DNA of 24,670 nucleotides from Bordetella parapertussis (GTDB lineage Bacteria; Pseudomonadota; Gammaproteobacteria; Burkholderiales; Burkholderiaceae_C). Positions 6,080-13,132 of this stretch are shown piece after piece. The stretch is taken from contig CAMCES010000024.1 in assembly GCA_945873925.1 (NCBI GenBank), positions 1-24,670 of the forward strand, in the 5' to 3' direction. The number at the start of each line of letters is the position of its first letter. Position 1 is the first letter of the stretch. Under the pieces are notes generated by a model. That model worked only from the letters and a program-made list of their open reading frames with translations. It ran no database searches and was not told where the DNA came from. Both the position numbers and the translations under genes were made by a program.

Positions 6080-6937
6080 ATGAGCACACACACTTTCACC
6101 GGCCAATACGCCCGCGTGTTGACGATTGCAGGTTCGGACAGCGGCGGCGGCGCGGGCATCCAAGCCGATTTGAAAACAGTCAGCGCTTTGGGCTGCTTTG
6201 GGATGACCGCCATCACCGCGCTCACCGCGCAAAACACCCAAGGCGTGCAAGGTATTCATGCGGTGCCAGCGGTGTTTTTGAAAGCGCAGCTGCAGTCGGT
6301 GTTGGACGACATCGGTGTGGACGCGGTCAAGATCGGCATGTTGCACGCACCCGAGATCGTCGAGGTGGTTGCTTGGGCGATTGACCATTACCAACTCAAA
6401 CAAGTCGTGCTTGACCCGGTGATGGTGGCCACCAGTGGCGATCGCTTGATCGCGCAAGAGACCATCGCGGTCTTGGTGAGTGTGTTGTTTCCCCGTGTGC
6501 AGTTGCTCACGCCCAATTTGGACGAAGCGGCTTTGTTGCTCGGTCGGCCACTGAGCCAAGTCAATCAGCTGCCACAGGCTGCTGCGGATTTGCAAGCCAT
6601 GGGGGCAACGGGCGTGCTGCTCAAGGGCGGACACTTGGCGGGCGACGAGGTGGTGGACGTGTTGGCCATGCGCGGGCACGAGGCAGTGACTTTCAATGCG
6701 GCCCGCATCCACAGCCACAACGTGCACGGCACGGGGTGCAGTTTGTCCTCGGCCATCGCCGCTTACCTGGCCTTGGGTCACCCGATCGACACGGCGGTGG
6801 CGCAGGCACGCCAATTCATCCTGCAAGCGATTGCCAGCGGCGCACAAGTTCAAACCGGTCTGGGCCACGGGCCACTGAACCATGGTTTTGCGCCCCAGGT
6901 CATGCATGTGAAACCCTTACAGCCGAGGGGCGGCTAA
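6080..6937 (+). CDS. thiD: Hydroxymethylpyrimidine/phosphomethylpyrimidine kinase ThiD
   Basis: ThiD phosphorylates HMP and then HMP-P to the pyrophosphate used by ThiE. The 285-residue ribokinase-fold protein has TIAGSDSGGGAGIQADLKT (15-33) for HMP binding, VDAVKIGML, VLDPVMVATSG, LTPNLDEAALLLG, VLLKGGH, and the anion-hole/catalytic motif HGTGCSLSSAIAAYLA. The frame is open upstream to 5891, but family alignment and the FAD-gene boundary point to ATG 6080. It is the only thiamine gene on the plus strand: head-to-head with thiO and overlapping the 3' end of cytX by 38 bp. It therefore lies antisense between two leftward thiamine genes. Confidence 0.96.
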   Translation: MSTHTFTGQYARVLTIAGSDSGGGAGIQADLKTVSALGCFGMTAITALTAQNTQGVQGIHAVPAVFLKAQLQSVLDDIGVDAVKIGMLHAPEIVEVVAWAIDHYQLKQVVLDPVMVATSGDRLIAQETIAVLVSVLFPRVQLLTPNLDEAALLLGRPLSQVNQLPQAAADLQAMGATGVLLKGGHLAGDEVVDVLAMRGHEAVTFNAARIHSHNVHGTGCSLSSAIAAYLALGHPIDTAVAQARQFILQAIASGAQVQTGLGHGPLNHGFAPQVMHVKPLQPRGG

Positions 6938-8165
6938 GCCATGCCAGCGCAAATGTCAGTGCCAGGCAGGGCAGGGCCGCGCCCAAGTGCGGCAGCCAGT
7001 GTCTGCAGGCATGGAACACCCCAATGCCGAGCAACCAGATGGCGGCTGTACCCCAATTCACCGAAGACGCAGCAGCGTGTGGCGGCTTGCCAGTGCCCAA
7101 GCGACCCAAAATCACGCCATACAAAGGCACAAACACCGAACTGAGCAACAACAAAAATGGCTCCAAACTGTGCATGGGCAGCAACATGGCCAGACCGGTG
7201 CACACCAGGGCCATGGCCAAACCCCAGTGTTTGACGCTGACCTGAGACCACAGGCTGTGGCTGTTGACCGCTGACGAATACGCATCGCCGTAAGCGTTGT
7301 CCAACTCGTCGAGCAAAATCAAACCCAGTGCCAGCAAGCCGCCTTGTGCGAGCAACAAGGTGTTGACCAAATGGGCGTCCGGCGCAGACACGCTCACCAC
7401 CATCACGCCAAGGCTGTAGCACCAGACATTGGCCAAGGCGTAGCCGACCCAACTGCCGCTCATGGCGGCGCGGCTGTTTTTGCCGTGCCTGGCGTAATCA
7501 GCGATCAAGGGCAACCAAGAGATGGGCATGGCGATGACCAAATCCACCGCTGAGAAAAAACCCATGCTGCCGGTGCCGGGACGGGTCCAAAAAGCCGACA
7601 GACCTTGGGCTTGCAACAGCCCAAAAAACTGCCAAGTCAACCAAATCAATGACAAAACCACCAAGGGCAGACCAAAGCGGCTGACAAAACTGCGCACCAA
7701 ACCGAGCATGGAGCTGGCCATCAGCAGGGTCAAAACGCCGCCCCAGAGCAAGGTCGCGAGCACGGGTGCAGCCCTCCAGGTGCTGCCAAACATGGCCAAG
7801 GTGCCGTCGCGCATCACCACCAGCTCGAACGTGGTCCAACCGACCAGTTGCACGATGTTGAGCACCACCGGCAGGCGAGCGAAGCGGCTGCCATACACCT
7901 GGTGCATCAAGCCTGCGCTCGACAAGCCGGTGTCGCAGCCGATCTTGGCCACCCAGGCCAGCAAACCAGCCCCGAGCACCGAGCCAAAGACGATGGCGAG
8001 TAAGGCATCTTGGGTACCCACGGCGGGAACAAGGTAGGCCCCAATTTGCATGACCAAGAGGCCCACGCCCAAAGAAAACCACAGGGATGCGTGGCTGTAC
8101 CAGCCAAAAACCCGTTGGTCCATGCTCACCGGTGTGAGCGATTCGTTGTATGCAATGTTTGCCAT
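6900..8165 (-). CDS. cytX: CytX-like hydroxymethylpyrimidine transporter (NCS1 family)
   Basis: The 421-residue inner-membrane protein has about twelve hydrophobic segments and NCS1 (nucleobase:cation symporter-1) features. The N-terminus reads 'SLTPVSMDQRVFGWYSHASLWFSLGVGLL', and 'MPISWLPLIADYARHGKNSRAA' and 'LDELDNAYGDAYSSAVN' occur mid-protein. NCS1 members behind TPP riboswitches are usually assigned to uptake of the thiamine precursor HMP, and the riboswitch plus the neighbouring thiD/thiOSGE support that here. ATG 8165 is preferred over the in-frame TTG at 8177, because GGA lies 8 nt upstream of it. The 3' end overlaps thiD by 38 bp on the opposite strand. Confidence 0.88.
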   Translation of the reverse strand: MANIAYNESLTPVSMDQRVFGWYSHASLWFSLGVGLLVMQIGAYLVPAVGTQDALLAIVFGSVLGAGLLAWVAKIGCDTGLSSAGLMHQVYGSRFARLPVVLNIVQLVGWTTFELVVMRDGTLAMFGSTWRAAPVLATLLWGGVLTLLMASSMLGLVRSFVSRFGLPLVVLSLIWLTWQFFGLLQAQGLSAFWTRPGTGSMGFFSAVDLVIAMPISWLPLIADYARHGKNSRAAMSGSWVGYALANVWCYSLGVMVVSVSAPDAHLVNTLLLAQGGLLALGLILLDELDNAYGDAYSSAVNSHSLWSQVSVKHWGLAMALVCTGLAMLLPMHSLEPFLLLLSSVFVPLYGVILGRLGTGKPPHAAASSVNWGTAAIWLLGIGVFHACRHWLPHLGAALPCLALTFALAWLSRPSAVRVSHA

Positions 8166-8187
8166 CTGTTGTTCCAAAAGAATGGCA
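8160..8187 (-). promoter_or_regulatory. Start-codon-masking hairpin of cytX (putative riboswitch expression platform)
   Basis: TGCCAT (minus strand, 8187-8182) is the exact complement of ATGGCA (8165-8160), which is the cytX start codon plus the second codon. The 16-nt loop holds the GGA ribosome site. Folding would hide both, consistent with translational repression by the TPP riboswitch just upstream. A competing ATGGC directly 3' of the aptamer could act as the anti-sequester. Confidence 0.5.
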
Positions 8188-8232
8188 GTTCGGCGAGGCC
8201 TTCAAGGGCTGAAGAGAGCAGCAACAGAGGCC

Positions 8233-8321
8233 ATGCTTCCCTGCGCGAGGATTACCTCAATCAGGTTCAAAGGGACTTTCTCAGCCTTGGCTTCTTGGTG
8301 AAACCTCAGCACCCCCAGCGT
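8233..8321 (-). ncRNA. TPP riboswitch (THI element) upstream of cytX
   Basis: Read on the minus strand, the region contains the THI-box landmarks in the right order. GGGGGTGCTGAGG comes first (from about 8317), then GGCTGAGA with the invariant CTGAGA at 8284-8279. CCCTTTGAACCTGAT with ACCTGAT at 8266-8260 follows, then the hairpin GAGGTAATCCTC (8258-8247) and the closing GCGCAGGGAAGC (8246-8235). This matches the known aptamer that binds thiamine pyrophosphate and lowers expression of downstream genes. No intrinsic terminator with a T run follows, so control is probably translational, through the hairpin at the cytX start. Confidence 0.95.
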
Positions 8322-8322
8322 G

Positions 8323-8338
8323 CTTGCACGAGTGCAAG
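8323..8338. repeat. 16-bp inverted repeat just upstream of the TPP aptamer
   Basis: CTTGCAC (8323-8329) and GTGCAAG (8332-8338) are perfect inverted copies around 2 bp. The site lies between the stop of the FNR gene (8350) and the riboswitch. There is no T run after it on the minus strand, so a standard terminator is unlikely. An operator or a 5' hairpin of the riboswitch RNA fits better. A -10-like TAGAAT (8352-8347) would start a transcript right at this repeat. Confidence 0.4.
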
Positions 8339-8349
8339 TGTGGATGATT

Positions 8350-9384
8350 CTATACGCCCAACAGTTTGTGCAGCCTGGGCGAAGCGGTGGTGTACTCGAG
8401 CGGGATTTTTTGCCCAGGGTTGAGGTAGGCGGCTGCGCCAAAGGCTGCCAAGGTGGCTTCGTGAAAACCGCTCACGATCAGCTTGCGCTTGCCGGGGTAG
8501 GTGTTGACATCACCGACCGCAAAGATGCCTGGTGCGTTCGTGGCAAAGTTTTCGGTGTTCACGCTCAGTTGTTTTTTCGCCATGTCCAGGCCCCATGCTG
8601 TGACCGGCCCGAGCTGCGGAGACAAGCCGAGCATCACCCAGAGTTGGTCGCAGGGCAGCAGCAGCTCACCTTCTGCTGTGGTCAGTTGCAGGCCAGTCAT
8701 GCGCGTGTTGTCGGCCTGCACCGCTTGCACCTGGCCGACCTGCAAACGCACTTGATCACTGGCGCAGGCCTCCTGGAATGCCGCTTGCAGTTGCTCTGAA
8801 GCATCCAAGGTCGCGCGGCGGTGCAGCAAGGTGACGCTGGCAGGATGGTGGGTCAAGCTGTCGATCACGGCTTGCACTGCTGCATCGTCGCTGCCGACCA
8901 CCACCAGGTGCTGGCCTTGCAGGTTCAGTTGGTCGGGCGCGGCATGGAACACCTGTTTGCCTTCCCAGGTTTGCAAGCCGGGCACGGCGAGTTGGCGCGG
9001 CATGAAAGCACCCACGCCCGCCGCGATGAACACGGTTTTGCACAGCCAGGACAAGCCAGCGCTGGAAGAAGCCAACCACCGGCCATCGGCCTGCACCTGC
9101 AATTGGGTGATGTGCTGTTTGAGGTGGAACTGCGGGGCAAACGGCGCGGCTTGCTGCTGCAAACGCTCGGTCAGTTCTTGGCCAGTGCAACGCGGCAAAC
9201 CGGGGATGTCGTAAATCGGTTTGTCGGCATACAGCGCCATGCATTGGCCGCCCACCATCGGCAGCACATCCACCACCTGGGCGTGCATGCCTTGCAAGCC
9301 CAACTCAAATACCAAAAACAAACCCACCGGCCCCGCGCCAATGACCAAGGCGTCGGTGCGGATGGGCGGGGTGTGGGCAGTCAT
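8350..9384 (-). CDS. Ferredoxin-NADP(+) reductase, thioredoxin-reductase-like type
   Basis: The 344-residue two-dinucleotide-domain flavoprotein resembles the YumC/Rhodopseudomonas-type FNR rather than plant-type FNR. FAD binding is at GAGPVG (16-21) with VGGQC-x-ALY following, and IYDIPGLP is the family's substrate-side loop. The NAD(P)-binding loop is VVVGSDDAAVQA, and the C-terminal FAD contact is GIFAVGDVNTYPGKRKLIVSGFHEA. The CxxC redox pair of true thioredoxin reductases is absent. It would exchange electrons between NADPH and a ferredoxin, most simply the FdxA encoded 27 bp upstream. ATG 9384 is preferred; an in-frame TTG at 9399 is also possible. Neither has a clear ribosome site. Confidence 0.87.
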   Translation of the reverse strand: MTAHTPPIRTDALVIGAGPVGLFLVFELGLQGMHAQVVDVLPMVGGQCMALYADKPIYDIPGLPRCTGQELTERLQQQAAPFAPQFHLKQHITQLQVQADGRWLASSSAGLSWLCKTVFIAAGVGAFMPRQLAVPGLQTWEGKQVFHAAPDQLNLQGQHLVVVGSDDAAVQAVIDSLTHHPASVTLLHRRATLDASEQLQAAFQEACASDQVRLQVGQVQAVQADNTRMTGLQLTTAEGELLLPCDQLWVMLGLSPQLGPVTAWGLDMAKKQLSVNTENFATNAPGIFAVGDVNTYPGKRKLIVSGFHEATLAAFGAAAYLNPGQKIPLEYTTASPRLHKLLGV

Positions 9385-9411
9385 GGGCAGCTTGGCCAAG
9401 CCCAGCAGGCT

Positions 9412-9738
9412 TTAGCGTTGCAGTTCAGACAGCTTGCCGGTTTTGTCTTTCCAGTCATCGGCGTCTGGCAAGGGCGTTTTGCGCTTGGTGATGCTGGGCC
9501 AGCCGATGCGCGACAACTCGGCGTTCATGGCGGTCATGTGCTGCTGATCAGAGGGCACATCCTCTTCGGCGTAGATGGCATTGACCGGGCACTCGGGAAT
9601 GCAAACCGCGCAATCGATGCACTCATCAGGGTCGATGGTCAGGAAATTGGGCCCTTCGCGAAAGCAATCGACGGGACAAACGTCCACACAGTCGGTGTAT
9701 TTACAGCGGATACAGGCTTCGGTGACTACATGGGTCAT
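9412..9738 (-). CDS. fdxA: 7Fe ferredoxin FdxA ([3Fe-4S][4Fe-4S])
   Basis: The 108-residue protein matches Azotobacter FdI-type ferredoxins. The cysteine pattern is C9-x2-C12-x4-C17-x3-C21-P-x2-C25, then C40-x2-C43-x2-C46-x3-C50-P. In FdI-like proteins the cysteines equivalent to C9, C17 and C50 hold a [3Fe-4S] cluster, while C21, C40, C43 and C46 hold a [4Fe-4S] cluster. It is a cytosolic one-electron carrier. It lies 58 bp downstream of cysN and 27 bp upstream of the FNR gene, all on one strand, so it may belong to an electron-supply unit for the sulfite reductase. That link is inference, because FdxA also serves other enzymes. Confidence 0.96.
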   Translation of the reverse strand: MTHVVTEACIRCKYTDCVDVCPVDCFREGPNFLTIDPDECIDCAVCIPECPVNAIYAEEDVPSDQQHMTAMNAELSRIGWPSITKRKTPLPDADDWKDKTGKLSELQR

Positions 9739-9796
9739 GATGGGTTCTTCAGGCGAAGGGGTTCAACGGAAAGGGGATTTTAGGGGCAGTGCAGGC

Positions 9797-11071
9797 TCAG
9801 GCCTGAACCAGCACCGCGGCTGATGTTTTGTGGCTGGCGGTGTCGACCAAGACCAGCGAACCGAGGATGCGCGACCGCTCAAACGGCAAGGTCACCAGGG
9901 GTTGTTGGAAAGCCAACTGGACATGGCCAATTGCGTTGGCTGGCAGCTCGCTGGCCTCGTGCTCTTCCAAGGTGTTGATGTCCAAGCGGTGCAGGATCCG
10001 AGCGACTTTGGCCTTGACCCAGCGGTGACCATGCAGCGCCCAGTAAAGCCGGCCAGCGACCAGGGGTTCATCGTCCAGCCAAGCCAGGGTGACGCTGAGT
10101 TGGGTGTCGGTCTTGACCGCACTCTCGGGCGCGATCAACCAATCGCCACGCGACACATCCACCTCGTGATCGAGCACCACGCCTGCGCTGTGACCGGCAG
10201 CCAGGTTGCCGGCCACGCGAACCGAGGATAAGACTTCTTTGATGACAGCGTTTTGGCCGCTGGGGAACACCTTGACGCTGTCGCCCACACGAGCTACACC
10301 GTTGCCGACCCGGCCCCAATAGACCCGGCGACCTTTGGAAGTGTCGGCGATGTCGTGGAATCTCTCGACCCACTGCACCGCGAAAGCCAAGGGACCTTCT
10401 TCGTCGGCGGGGGTGATTGGCAAGCGCTCGAGCAGTTCGAGCAAGCTGGGGCCACTGTAGTTGCACCAATCTGGCTGGGCGCTGACCACGTTCCAGCCCT
10501 TGAGCGCAGACATCGGCACGATGGCGTTGATGTCCAGGGCGGCGTCATCGGCAAACTGCTGCAGCGCTTGCGCAATGTTGACGAAAGCGGTGGCGGCATC
10601 GGCCACGGCGTCGAGCTTGTTGATCGCAAAAATGACCGATGGCACGCGCAGCAACTTGAGCAGCAAGCTGTGGCGGCGGGTTTGTGGCAGCAAGGCCAAA
10701 CCAGGCTGGGACCAGTTCACCTTGGTGGCGTCCACCAAGACCACCGCAGCGTCGGCGCTGGAAGCGGCGGTCACCATGTTGCGTGTGTATTGCTCGTGGC
10801 CAGGCGCGTCGCCAATGATGAATTTGCGGGTTTCGGTGCTGAAGTAGCGGTAGGCCACGTCGATGGTGATGCCCTGCTCGCGCTCAGCGGACAAACCATC
10901 GGTCAGCAGGGCGAGGTCGGTTTCGCCTTGGCGTTGCACGCCCGCCAAATGGTCTTGCAGCACGGATTTGGAATCAACCAACAAGCGACCAATGAGCGTG
11001 GACTTGCCGTCATCCACTGAACCGCAGGTGATGAACTTCAGGGCGGGCCCGGTAGCGAGTTGGGCAGTCAT
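9797..11071 (-). CDS. cysN: Sulfate adenylyltransferase subunit 1 (GTPase)
   Basis: CysN uses GTP hydrolysis to drive APS formation from sulfate and ATP by CysD. The 424-residue EF-Tu-like protein has all GTPase motifs: GSVDDGKST (17-25), the switch REQGITIDVAYRYF, DAPGHEQYTRNM (88-99) and NKLD (151-154), followed by two beta-barrel domains. There is no C-terminal APS kinase (CysC) domain, as expected where APS is reduced directly. ATG 11071 shares its A with the cysD stop codon (TGATG), so the pair is translationally coupled and probably made in equal amounts. A perfect 10-bp palindrome TCAGGCCTGA covers the stop codon. Confidence 0.97.
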   Translation of the reverse strand: MTAQLATGPALKFITCGSVDDGKSTLIGRLLVDSKSVLQDHLAGVQRQGETDLALLTDGLSAEREQGITIDVAYRYFSTETRKFIIGDAPGHEQYTRNMVTAASSADAAVVLVDATKVNWSQPGLALLPQTRRHSLLLKLLRVPSVIFAINKLDAVADAATAFVNIAQALQQFADDAALDINAIVPMSALKGWNVVSAQPDWCNYSGPSLLELLERLPITPADEEGPLAFAVQWVERFHDIADTSKGRRVYWGRVGNGVARVGDSVKVFPSGQNAVIKEVLSSVRVAGNLAAGHSAGVVLDHEVDVSRGDWLIAPESAVKTDTQLSVTLAWLDDEPLVAGRLYWALHGHRWVKAKVARILHRLDINTLEEHEASELPANAIGHVQLAFQQPLVTLPFERSRILGSLVLVDTASHKTSAAVLVQA

Positions 11072-12000
11072 CAGAAATAGCCTTCTTTCTTGCGTTTTTC
11101 CATGGAGGCGTCTGAGGTTTGGTCGTCCATGCGGGTGGCGCCGCGCTCACTCACGTCTGCGGCCAGGGTTTCCAACACAATCGCCTCGGGGTTGGCTGCA
11201 GTGCTCTCCACCGGGCAGGTGCAGGTGATGTCGCCCACGGTGCGAAAACGCACCTGGCGTTGCTGCACGGTCTCGCCGTCTTTCGGTGGCGTCATGTGGG
11301 TGACCGGCACCAACAGGCCTCGGCGCTCGATCACATCGCGGGTGTGGCTGTAATAAAGCGAAGGCAGGGCGATGTGTTCGCGGGCGATGTACTGCCACAC
11401 GTCCAACTCGGTCCAATTGGAAATGGGGAACACGCGGAAATGCTCGCCCGGGTGCAAGCGGGTGTTGAACAGGTTCCACAGCTCGGGGCGTTGTGACTTG
11501 GGTTGCCACTGGCCAAAGCTGTCGCGGTGGCTGAAGATGCGTTCTTTGGCGCGGGCTTTTTCTTCGTCACGCCGAGCGCCGCCAATCAGCGCGTCAAAAC
11601 GGAATTCTTCGATGGCTTCAAGCAAGGTGACCGACTGATGCACATTGCGAGATTCATCCGGGCGAGCCAGACGCACCGTGCCTTTTTTCATCGAATCTTC
11701 GACGCTGCGCACGATCAGCTCGGCGCCCAATTCGTTGGCGCGGAAATCGCGGAAGTCGGTCACCTCGGGGAAGTTGTGTCCGGTATCGATCATCAACAGG
11801 GGATAGGGGATGCGGTCAGCGCCAAAGGCTTTCTCGGCGCACTTGAGCATGACCAGCGAATCTTTGCCGCCCGAAAACAGCAGGGTGGGGCGTTCAAAAG
11901 CAGCGGCCACTTCGCGCAAGATGAAGATGGTTTCTTCTTCCAGCGCGTCCAGGTGGGCGTTGCTCAGGTGGGGCAGCTCGGTGCGGGTGATGGCGTTCAT
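11071..12000 (-). CDS. cysD: Sulfate adenylyltransferase subunit 2
   Basis: This 309-residue ATP-pyrophosphatase-family enzyme adenylates sulfate to APS together with CysN. The PP-loop is FSGGKDS (42-48), followed by 'LKCAEKAFG...LMIDTGHNFPEV' and 'IGGARRDEEKARAKERIFSHRD', which are characteristic of CysD. The C-terminus 'RMDDQTSDASMEKRKKEGYF' is typical for the family. It sits 33 bp downstream of cysH and is directly coupled to cysN. No odd features are seen. Confidence 0.98.
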   Translation of the reverse strand: MNAITRTELPHLSNAHLDALEEETIFILREVAAAFERPTLLFSGGKDSLVMLKCAEKAFGADRIPYPLLMIDTGHNFPEVTDFRDFRANELGAELIVRSVEDSMKKGTVRLARPDESRNVHQSVTLLEAIEEFRFDALIGGARRDEEKARAKERIFSHRDSFGQWQPKSQRPELWNLFNTRLHPGEHFRVFPISNWTELDVWQYIAREHIALPSLYYSHTRDVIERRGLLVPVTHMTPPKDGETVQQRQVRFRTVGDITCTCPVESTAANPEAIVLETLAADVSERGATRMDDQTSDASMEKRKKEGYF

Positions 12001-12033
12001 GGTGTCTCGGTCAATGCTGTTGCAGTCTGATTT

Positions 12034-12765
12034 TCAGGCTTTCACATGAAGCCCACATTCCTTGGCGTTTTCTTCTTCCCACCACCAGCGGCCGGCGCGG
12101 AAATCCTCGCCCAAGCTGATGGCGCGGGTGCAGGGTGCGCAGCCGATGCTGGGGAAAAACTGGTCGTGCAGCGGGTTGTAGTCGACGTTGTGGGTCGCGA
12201 TGAAGTGCCACACGTCGCCCCAGGTCCAGTCCACCAACGGGTTGAGCTTCTGGATGGGCACGCCGTTGGTCACATCGGCTTCCTGAGAAGACACCTCGGC
12301 ACGTGCTTGGGATTGTTCGCGGCGCAAACCGGTGATCCAGGCTTTTTGGCCTTGCAAAGCGCGGCCCAAAGGCTCGAGCTTGCGGATACCGCAGCAGGCT
12401 TTGCGGTTGGCGATGCTGTCGTAAATCGCGGCTTGGCCAGGGTGTTTCACAAACGCCATCACCGCTTCATGTTGGGGCTGGTAGACCTGCACCTCGGCGC
12501 GGGAATGCGCTTGCAAGCGCTCCAGCAAGGCCAAGGTGTCGGCATGCAATGCGCCAGTCTCCAGCACAAACACCGGAATGTCGAGCTTCAAGTCGTTGAT
12601 CAGGTGGCTGATGACCAGGTCTTCTGCGCCCAAGCTGGAAGCTTGTTTCAAAGGCTGCAGTTCAGCGGCAGCGCTTGTCAATTGCGCTTGTGTGGCTGCC
12701 AGCTTGTCAGCAAATGTGGCGCTGGGCTTGGCGAGCAGCGCGGTGGCTTTGGTATGAGCTTTCAT
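12034..12765 (-). CDS. cysH: Adenylyl-sulfate (APS) reductase, iron-sulfur type
   Basis: The 243-residue protein reduces activated sulfate to sulfite with thioredoxin. C124-C125 (RKACCGIRK) and C209-x2-C212 (IGCAPCTRA) are the four [4Fe-4S] ligands that mark APS-using enzymes as opposed to PAPS reductases of the E. coli type. C237 in KECGLH near the C-terminus is the catalytic cysteine. VLETGALHADT (67-77) is the adenine/phosphate-binding segment; it reads ETG where many relatives have DTG. ATG 12765 forms an ATGA overlap with the DUF934 gene. No APS kinase gene lies in the operon, which agrees with use of APS. Confidence 0.96.
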   Translation of the reverse strand: MKAHTKATALLAKPSATFADKLAATQAQLTSAAAELQPLKQASSLGAEDLVISHLINDLKLDIPVFVLETGALHADTLALLERLQAHSRAEVQVYQPQHEAVMAFVKHPGQAAIYDSIANRKACCGIRKLEPLGRALQGQKAWITGLRREQSQARAEVSSQEADVTNGVPIQKLNPLVDWTWGDVWHFIATHNVDYNPLHDQFFPSIGCAPCTRAISLGEDFRAGRWWWEEENAKECGLHVKA

Positions 12766-13124
12766 CGGGCAAACAATGGTTGGGGCTGGCGCAGGTCGCC
12801 TTGGTAGAAGGCGCTGAAATGGGTCAGCAATTCTCGCGCTTTGGCAAGGTCTTGGTCGGCACGCAGCACGGCGCTGGAAAAACCGCAGCGCTGCATTTGG
12901 CTGAGTTGGTCGACCAGCACATCGCCGGTGGCGCGAATATCGCCTTTGAAGCTGCAGCGGCGGCGCAGCAAGAGGGCTTGGCTGAAAGCGCGGCCATCGG
13001 TGAAGCTGGGGAAATGCAGTTCGATGGTTGTCACGCCTTGCAGGTTTTGCAATAAGACATCAGCGTCATTGGCCAGTTGCACATCGGCAGCTTGGGGTTT
13101 GTCTGTGTGTGAAAGCAATAGCAT
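12762..13124 (-). CDS. DUF934 family protein of the sulfite-reduction operon
   Basis: The 120-residue protein carries the DUF934 marks FPSFTDGR (38-45), GDVLVDQL (67-74) and MQRCGFSSAV (77-86). The family is almost always found between CysI-type sulfite reductase and CysH in proteobacteria, and it is presumed to help sulfite reduction, but its biochemical role is unknown to me. C80 is the notable conserved cysteine. It starts 8 bp after the cysI stop and overlaps cysH by 4 bp, so it is firmly part of the operon. It has no membrane segment or signal peptide. Confidence 0.88.
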   Translation of the reverse strand: MLLLSHTDKPQAADVQLANDADVLLQNLQGVTTIELHFPSFTDGRAFSQALLLRRRCSFKGDIRATGDVLVDQLSQMQRCGFSSAVLRADQDLAKARELLTHFSAFYQGDLRQPQPLFAR

Positions 13125-13132
13125 GGTCTCTT

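Noticed and set aside
6047..6907. Minus-strand 286-residue open frame antisense to thiD
   Set aside because: Composition is shadow-like (many H, Q, R), with no motif; thiD is well supported. Leftward transcription here may exist, but not this protein.
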